Assembly: GCA_949130495.1 (NCBI GenBank)
Contig: OX422209.1
Span: 694,768,757 to 694,832,756 of the forward strand
Length of the DNA: 64,000 nt
Reading direction: 5' to 3'
Source: Sambucus nigra
Lineage: Eukaryota; Streptophyta; Magnoliopsida; Dipsacales; Adoxaceae
The notes under the pieces are model-generated. The model saw only the letters and a list, made by a program, of their open reading frames with translations, was not told the DNA's origin and made no database searches. The position numbers were made by a program, and so were the translations under genes. Of the stretch, positions 58,176 to 64,000 are shown in pieces (position 1 is the stretch's first letter; each line of letters begins with the position of its first letter).

Positions 58176-59168
58176 CTAGGAGCCCAATTTTGAAGGAGGC
58201 CACTGCCACCTCCTCCGCACAGTCCTCGACCTCATTGAATAACTCCCAGTACTCTTCGCGTACTCTCGGAGGGTCTCTTGAGGCGTTTTCATCATTGTCA
58301 GTAGAACATCCATCCTTTTGGGATGGGAGCTACTGGTAATGAATCGGGCCGTAAAGAGTTCGGCTAGGGATTTGAAATTCTTGATCGACCGGTGGGGGAG
58401 CCTTTCGAACCACTTTTGTGCTACATCATGAAGGCTCGAGGGGAAAATACGGCACATCAGGGCATCCCGGTGACTCGAGAGGGTCATGGCCTGTCGGTAT
58501 TACCTGACGTGATCAATAGGATCAGTCTTTCTGTCATAAATCTTAAACGTTGGAATGGAAAATTTCTTGGGAGCTTCCTCCTCTTCGATTTCTCCTGTGA
58601 AAGGTGACTTCATCTGGGTTTTGAGAGCTCGCCTCGCGAGCTCTCTAGTTGATCTTGTTCTATGGTGAGCGGGATGCTGGTCCATCTGCCTGTGGACCAT
58701 GTTTCGTATGTGATCGTCGCTGCGATCAGGGCTCTGGTGACGGCGAGCTCTTCGTAGCTGTTTGCGGAGGTCGTCGTCTGATTCGCCTCCTTCGTCCCTT
58801 TGAGATTCTCGCCTAGGGGTCCTTCCTCGGCTGCGAGACTTGCTCTCCTGAGGGCTAGGAGTGCGATATGGGCGTCTTCGGTTATCAGGGCGAATCTCCC
58901 TTTCTAGTCTTTCCAGTCTTCTTTTCAAGCGAGCATTCTCAGCCTCGTATCTGCGAGAAGACTCCCTCTGCTCGTGGAGCCTTGCCTCGTACGCATCAAT
59001 CAACCTGGATATCTGCGTGGACCTCGCTGGTCCCTGACTTTCTTCTGAGGCTGGTATTTCCAAGAGAGCTCTCTGATCTGAACGTCGTACTTCAGACCTA
59101 ATCCTGCGAGGAGAAGGTGGCTCTTGAATATCTCCTGCTTGGGGGGCATTGCTGCTGTGACCAGACAT
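58176..59168 (-). pseudogene. Element B gag N-terminus and capsid domain
   Basis: ATG at 59166-59168 starts MSGHSSNAPQAGDIQEPPSP. A long charged helix (YEARLHEQRESSRRYEAENA) and an Arg/Ser-rich segment follow, then the approach to capsid (KFSIPTFKIYDRKTDPIDHV). A TAA (58500-58502) separates it from YRQAMTLSSHRDALMCRIFP and AQKWFERLPHRSIKNFKSLA. A frameshift after LREYAKS breaks the end (58176-58230); the next frame shows the expected EVEDC-like continuation. Confidence 0.87.
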
Positions 59169-59215
59169 CTTAAACTCCTTTCTTGATGTGGGTTCTTCTT
59201 AGGGAAAGATGAACG

Positions 59216-59235
59216 TTTCCCACAGACGACGCCAA
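59216..59235 (-). other. Element B primer-binding site
   Basis: Minus-strand TTGGCGTCGTCTGTGGGAAA, next to the 5' LTR. It is close to the site of element A. Confidence 0.8.
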
Positions 59236-59236
59236 T

Positions 59237-59653
59237 TGTGGATGCGAGTATTATGCAACACAAATAAATATGAGAGAAAGATTATCAAGAAGAGGACAAG
59301 GAATACAAGCTGCCAATCACACAACAAAGGATGCACGTGGTTCAGCCAAGATGTGCCTATGTCATTGGTGGTGCAGTCGATATTATTTCTATATACTCCG
59401 GAGAGTGATTACAGAGAATACAACTTGTCCTTTTGCCCCGGACATAGGGTTTAATATATACATGTGAATGTAGGTGAGTGGAGGTGAGTGGAGGTGATGG
59501 GTTCCTCCCTGTTTTCCATTTCCCCCATAATTTCCCACCATGGGATCGTGGGGGGAGACCGGATCAATTATAAGAGATGAGGGGCCTGGACTTTGGGCCG
59601 CCAGGACTGGGCTACTTGTCCAGGCCCATAGTTCTAAATTCCGGGTATCCACA
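59237..59653 (-). repeat. Element B 5' LTR
   Basis: 417 bp, direct copy of 48891-49297. Minus-strand TATATATTAA at 59451-59460 is a candidate TATA box. Confidence 0.94.
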
Positions 59654-60036
59654 CTGGGGAAATAGGGGTTCTGCTTGAGGGAGTGTGAATTTTTCTTGGT
59701 GAAAATGTTCTAAATCCCCCTCGGGATTTTTTAGGAATTTTCTGTTGATTTTTCAGGGTTTTCTGGGATTTTCTAGGATTTTCTGTACAAAAATTTAAGG
59801 GGGGTGCCGGTCGGCATGGTGTGGAGGGTGCCATTTGACAGTGGCACGAAATTTTGGACTGCCTCAAGAAGGTGGAAGTTCAGTGCCGATAGGTAGGTGG
59901 GGATAAAGTGTCGATCGGCATGACCATTGGCTTACTATAAAAAGGGGCGAGTTCCCCTCATTTTTCACAGCTTCTTTCCTTCTTTATTTTTGTAATTTTC
60001 TTCTGCGAATCATTCTAACATTTCGCAACCTAAAAA
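59654..60036 (+). promoter_or_regulatory. Promoter and 5' leader of the element D antisense gene
   Basis: CTATAAAAAGG at 59935-59945 on the plus strand is a good plant TATA box. It lies about 100 bp upstream of the ATG at 60037, with a CT-rich leader (CAGCTTCTTTCCTTCTTT) between. The distance and composition are those of a real RNA polymerase II promoter, separate from the LTR. Confidence 0.6.
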
Positions 60037-60676
60037 ATGGCCATTTTTGTGAGCACTGCGGTACACAGGGAGTGGTTGGCTATTAACGACTGGGCGAATG
60101 TGGAGTGGAGGGTCAGGGTGGCACCTCTTGCTTTGGGGAGTGAGAACTCTTTTGATGCATTTGAGCCAGTGGCGGATGAGTGGACTTTACTGCAGGAGCC
60201 GTCGCGTCATCGCTCTTCTAGGATGGTTATGTAAGAACAAAATAACTTTTAGCATTCTTTTCTGGGGATTTCCTTTTTTTTCTTGGATTTTGATGAGGCT
60301 TTTTCATTGACAGTCTGATGTTTCTTTGTCGACTATGCATGCCCTAGGGACGACGGGGCTTAAGGATGTCTGGGAGAACCTTCCACCTGTGGTGCGTTGG
60401 GTAGTATCATCAGCAGGCTTTGGGAGGCTGGCGTCTGTGCTGGATGAGATGCCTCGTTTGATGCCGGTCTTATGCGCTTTGGGGGAGAGGTGGTGGGAGA
60501 CTACCCACACCTTCCATTTTGGCTTTGAGGAGATGACTATGACTCCCATAGATGTGCAGTAGTTACTGGGGCTGGATTGTGATGGAGAGAAGATAGAGGT
60601 GGATCGCTCTTTGCGGGTGAAACCGAAGGCGGTGCGGGCGGCGCTACGTACCTCTAGGAGTTTTGAAAAGTTTTAA
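60037..60676 (+). pseudogene. Antisense extra gene of element D, plant mobile domain
   Basis: Exon 1 begins MAIFVSTAVHREWLAINDWA (ATG 60037). An intron probably ends at ATTGACAG (60313). The best-looking donor, GTAAGAAC at 60231, shifts the frame, whereas a GT at 60226 keeps it. Exon 2 is a clear plant mobile domain (PMD, 'aminotransferase-like' family): GTTGLKDVWENLPPVVRWVV, then FGRLASVLDEMPRLMPVLCA, then LGERWWETTHTFHFGFEEMT and MTPIDVQ*LLGLDCDGE. The TAG at 60560-60562 replaces one codon in the DVxxLLGL motif. The frame continues to TAA 60674. PMD proteins occur in plant transposons and in MAIL1/MAIN-type host genes. Here the gene is antisense to the Tat pol that follows, the expected position for a Tat extra gene. 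Confidence 0.72.
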
Positions 60677-60797
60677 TTTTTCTAAAAATGTTTTTTGTAG
60701 AGGATCAGGCCCATGTAGTTCTGGGTAGAGGGAAATGAAGTTTTTTTTATAGAATAGAAGGGAGATGAGAAAAGTCGTAGCGTGCTGAGATTTCGGA

Positions 60798-61858
60798 CTA
60801 GGGGTAAAACTTCTTTAGATGGTCTAGGTTGACTGGGCGCGCCATTTCCTCCCCGTCGAGGTCGGTAAGCACAGCGGCGGAAAGGATGTTTTCATCTGGG
60901 AATTCAGAGATCCAGACATAATCTTCTTCAATGGGGTAGTCAGCGAGGTAGTCAGAGATGGCTCTTCCTTTCATGGCTTTCTGTGTGATGTACATGATAT
61001 CAAACTTGGCTAAGAGCATCAACAATCGGTCCATTCGACTGGATAAGGTAGGTTTCTCAAGCAGGTACTTGATGTCCATTCGGGATACAAGTTTGATGGG
61101 GAAGGCGAGCATGTAGTGTTGCACCTTTCGGGTGACCCAAACAAGCGCGACGCATGCTTTTTTCAAAGCAGTGTAGTTGACTTCATATCCGACCAATTTG
61201 CGACTGGCATAATAAATGGCTCTTTCTTTATAGGATTCTTCAAGGTATTGGGCTAGAAAATCCCCAGCTGTAGTCTCGGTTATGGTTAGGTATAGGAGCA
61301 AGGGGAGACCAGGCTGTGGTGGCATGAGTATCGGAGGTTGGGTCAGATATTGTTTGATTTGGTCAAAAGCTTCTTGGCAGACCTTGTTCCAAACCTTGGT
61401 TGAATCCTTTTGGATGAGTTTAAAAATAGGTTCGCAGATGGAAGTTAGCTGGCTGATGAACTGACTGATGTATTGCAATTTCCCAAGGAAACCACAAATT
61501 TCTTTCTCCATTTGAGGAGGTGGCATCTCAAGTATGGCTTTCAGCTTAGTAGGTTCTGCTTCTATCCCCTTCTCACTGATCATGAATCCCAAGAGTCTTC
61601 CCTTTGTAATTCTGAAGACACATTTTTATGGATTGAGTCTCATCCGATACCGTCGCATTCGTTCGAAGAGCGAGAACATGACCTTCTCTAGTTTTGGATT
61701 TGATAATCATATCATCCACATAGACCTCCACTTCTTTGCGAATCAGATCGTGCAGGATGGTTGTGCAAGCCCTTTGGTAGGTAGCCCCAACATTCTTGAG
61801 ACCAAATGGCATAACAATGTAGCAAAAGATTCCCCATGGAGTGATGAACGTGAAAAGT
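60798..61858 (-). pseudogene. Element D (Tat Gypsy) RT and RNase H, internally deleted
   Basis: 61573-61858 has the RT core MPFGLKNVGATYQRACTTIL and an intact YVDDMIIKSK. A frameshift near 61680 follows; the other frame gives ERMRRYRMRLNP, then a stop and KCVF. 60798-61592 continues with LGFMISEKGIEAEPTKLKAI and FLGKLQYISQFISQLT. RNase H (AIYYASRKLVGYEVNYTALK, KGRAISDYLADYP) comes next. After DENILSAA the frame jumps to DLDGEEMARPVNLDHLKKFY, which is the extreme end of Tat pol, so the second RNase H part and the whole integrase are missing in frame. The upstream half is cut at 61858 by an LTR insertion; the rest should lie beyond the window. Confidence 0.87.
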
Positions 61859-63792
61859 TGTTACTTAAATCGTTTAATTCAGGATTAAACTGTCTAAGTA
61901 ACTCCGAACTGTTTTTTGGAGAAACTCTTTTCTTTAAATCAAACAGATTAACCACAAGATGTGTTTAATAAAAAATGTACGAGATATGTTCAAGATTATG
62001 TAACTAGTTTTGGAAAAAAAAACTAAAACAGTTAAATTAGCATACCAACAAGAATGAGATGAGGAGATGTAGAAAGATTAAGTACACACAGTTTTTAACG
62101 TGGTAAAACCTCACCCAACTGAGGAAACATCCACGGTGACTTCAAAGTCACAAACCAAAAATCCACTAAAAAAAATATACATGTTACAAACTATTTAACA
62201 CACATGCAAACAAAACAGACCTATACAAGTTTGGAATATGTACCCACTAGTTTGATTTTAACTTCTCTGCAGTTCTGATGTTGATGTGGCTTTCTCAGCA
62301 TGCTAACTTCTCCACTTTGTTCTAGCTTTACGTCGACTCTTGACGTTTCAAGATCTTATAGACAACACTTCTTGTGTTGTAGTGTTGCAAGTGTTTGTGA
62401 CAGTGTTCTAACACATGCATGCACACACGCACACTTATTTATACAAACAAGTCCTATCAAATTACAGAACAAATCTAAATGATAAGGTTTTCAGTTTCTC
62501 TCTTCTTTAGAAACTAGAGACTTTCTTGATCTTTAAAACTAATCGAGAATCCAAGGTTACCTTTCTCGAAAGACGATCAAGGTTAAACAATTTCAGAGGT
62601 TTTTGAAAATGTTTTTAAAATTATAAACCACCAATTACGATTCCAACTAGATCAGAAGTCTTGTTTCATAAGAACTAGAAACAGAAAAGAATTTGTTTAT
62701 TCTAGAGTTATGAAAAACATTTACAGAAAAAATTAATCAACCAATACAATTATTCAAGATGAGAAACTAAATAATGCAGATCTACGTGTAATATGACATA
62801 AAATAGCAAGATCTTTTGTTTCTATGAAAAAGAAATAGAGATCAAACCGAAATATCTAAGTTGGTTACAAGATCTCAAACTCAGAGGATTCAAACCACGA
62901 ACAACCTTCAAACCACTACCAAAATAACTCTCAAACACTCTAGTTTGGTGTTTGGTGTAAACTGATTTTGGAAAAGGAATTCAGGGTTTGAAACGAGATT
63001 AGGGTTTTCTCTCTCTGGTTTCTCTCTTTTCTCTCTCTTTCTCAGTTAGATGAACTGGTAAAAGTTTTTGAAACTCATAGGCTCAACCTCCATTTATACT
63101 AAGCAAGGAAGGTTCGAGAATAACAACTCAAATCAATGGTTGAGATTTGGTCTTAGCCATTTGACTTTCATCCAACGGTTTATCATCGGCGGTGGTTTAA
63201 ACGTTTTCTGATTGGTCTAATGGGGTTCCACAGGGATTGGGATAGATCGCATGCAGAGCGTCGATTAACTAGATCCAAGGGCTGAGATTGCGAATAGGTT
63301 CTGAGTCTATCAACAAACACAAATGAGGCCGTTATGATGATGACATGTGTAAGGCTCAGATGAACTAAAAAACGCGTGTTTCAAACTTAATTACATAGAC
63401 ACCCTGAAGTCTCAAGCGCTTTTGGATTCTACCTAACCAAACATTCAGGTCAGAAATGATAAAACCACTAATCACAAAATGACCCCAAATGTTTTAAAAC
63501 CCAACTTTTAATATCTTAAAAATTATTTAAAAATTCCCAAAATTAATAAAAACTTATTTGAAAGGTAATTAACACACACAAGAAAATGATGTAATATATA
63601 TACATTGTATGCAATCCTAGTGTGTGTGATGGTTGAGAATTTACCCTCAAATGAATCAAATGAGGCATCATGAGAAGAGTCTGAGGTTCTTTGGTATCTA
63701 GGGGATGGGACTCAAATTTTGTGACAATTTCCAAACTAGATGAACACTTATACCATGTAGACTCAAGTAAGTCAAGAGTATAAGGTGCTTCA
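61859..63792 (-). repeat. 3' LTR of another (probably Copia) element, ~1.93 kb
   Basis: The RT of element D breaks exactly where sequence TGTTACTTAAATCG begins. The stretch ends ...GTGCTTCA at 63792, followed by a pyrimidine run whose minus strand is a good polypurine tract. On the minus strand this gives TGAAGCACC...GTAACA. A minus-strand TATAAATG (63091-63098) fits an LTR promoter, and AACGTGGTAAAACCTC ... CATCCACGGTGA (62098-62141) resembles the conserved block in the other LTRs. No second LTR is visible, so the ends are inferred. Confidence 0.5.
63091..63098 (-). promoter_or_regulatory. Candidate TATA box of the right-edge LTR
   Basis: Minus-strand TATAAATG within GCTTAGTATAAATGGAGG, about 700 bp from the inferred U3 end of the LTR. 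Confidence 0.4.
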
Positions 63793-64000
63793 ATCTCCCC
63801 CTTTGGAAATATGAGACAAAATCTCCTTTGAATCATCTAGGACTCGTAGGGATACGAAAAAAATAAGAAAAACCTATTCCTATACAAAAATTTTATCTAC
63901 CCTTATCCTAGAAAAAAAAAATTACTTAACTCAACTAATTACAAACCAATACCCTAATAACATCTATTGAAGACAACCGTACAGATTCTTACAAATAAGA
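63793..64000 (-). other. Polypurine tract and 3' interior of the right-edge element
   Basis: Minus-strand AAAGGGGGAGAT (63793-63804) directly abuts the LTR. The rest is AT-rich with no gene. The 97-codon minus-strand frame spanning 63543-63836 crosses the LTR border and is not a gene. Confidence 0.45.

Larger units (their letters stand above)
48891..59653 (-). mobile_element. Tat-lineage (Retand-like) Gypsy element B
   Basis: LTRs 48891-49297 (407 bp) and 59237-59653 (417 bp) have TGTGGATGCG...ATCCACA ends and a CTGGG target duplication on both sides. The 10-bp length difference is an extra GAGTGGAGGT in the right LTR. Minus-strand gag-pol (59168 to 53612) and a plus-strand extra gene (49677-52889) have the same arrangement as element A. 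Gag-pol carries many stops and frameshifts and a changed RT active site, so it is more decayed than A. Confidence 0.95.

Noticed and set aside
63543..63836. 97-codon minus-strand open frame
   Set aside because: It spans the inferred polypurine tract and LTR start, so it cannot be a protein gene.

Overview
The window is plant nuclear DNA, most likely a eudicot and probably an asterid. It is gene-poor heterochromatin built almost entirely from nested transposable elements. I recognise no ordinary host gene, tRNA, rRNA or CRISPR array. Nearly every coding relic is a retrotransposon gag-pol fragment, carrying the stops and frameshifts expected of silenced copies. The plant assignment rests on Tat-lineage Gypsy elements with antisense extra genes, a Tekay-like Gypsy with long LTRs and an initiator-Met primer site, a CACTA element with CACTACACC ends, a hAT MITE, and a DUF4283-type relic.

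Layout. 47-852: a lone Copia-type LTR. 2668-7877: a complete but dead Copia element on the minus strand. 7960-9200: a decayed DUF4283-type gene on the plus strand. 9990-12705: gag, leader and primer site of a Tat-type Gypsy ('C', minus strand). 12707-13367 continuing at 46787-48890: its LTR, split by a 33-kb CACTA insertion (13368-46786). Inside the CACTA lie a Tekay-like element (16434-39275), a LINE relic, a ~168-bp satellite array (41825-45960) and a hAT MITE inside that array (45240-45707). The 5' LTR of the Tekay-like element is itself interrupted by a Retand-like Tat element ('A', 25105-37289). A second Retand-like element ('B', 48891-59653) lies in the same Tat LTR/3' region. 59654-61858 holds the 3' part of a Tat element ('D'): a plus-strand plant-mobile-domain gene and a minus-strand RT/RNase H. 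D is cut at 61858 by a ~1.9-kb LTR of another, probably Copia, element that runs off the right edge.

Insertion order from target duplications: Tat LTR, then CACTA (TATA on both sides), then Tekay-like (CATAT), then element A (ACATG). The uninterrupted left Tekay LTR preserves the empty site for A. Element B is flanked by CTGGG and the MITE by the 8-bp GGCACGGA.

The most interesting biology is the extra plus-strand genes of the Tat elements, antisense to gag-pol and placed between pol and the 3' LTR. A and B carry a homologous intron-containing gene: a 'putative gypsy-type transposon' N-terminal domain, then coiled coils and GW-rich segments. D instead carries a plant mobile domain gene with its own TATA box. 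Other points are a Tekay-like element with near-identical LTRs but no coding interior, ACCAAC...GTTGGT palindromes scattered through element A, and a C/D arrangement in which two Tat interiors appear to share one LTR.
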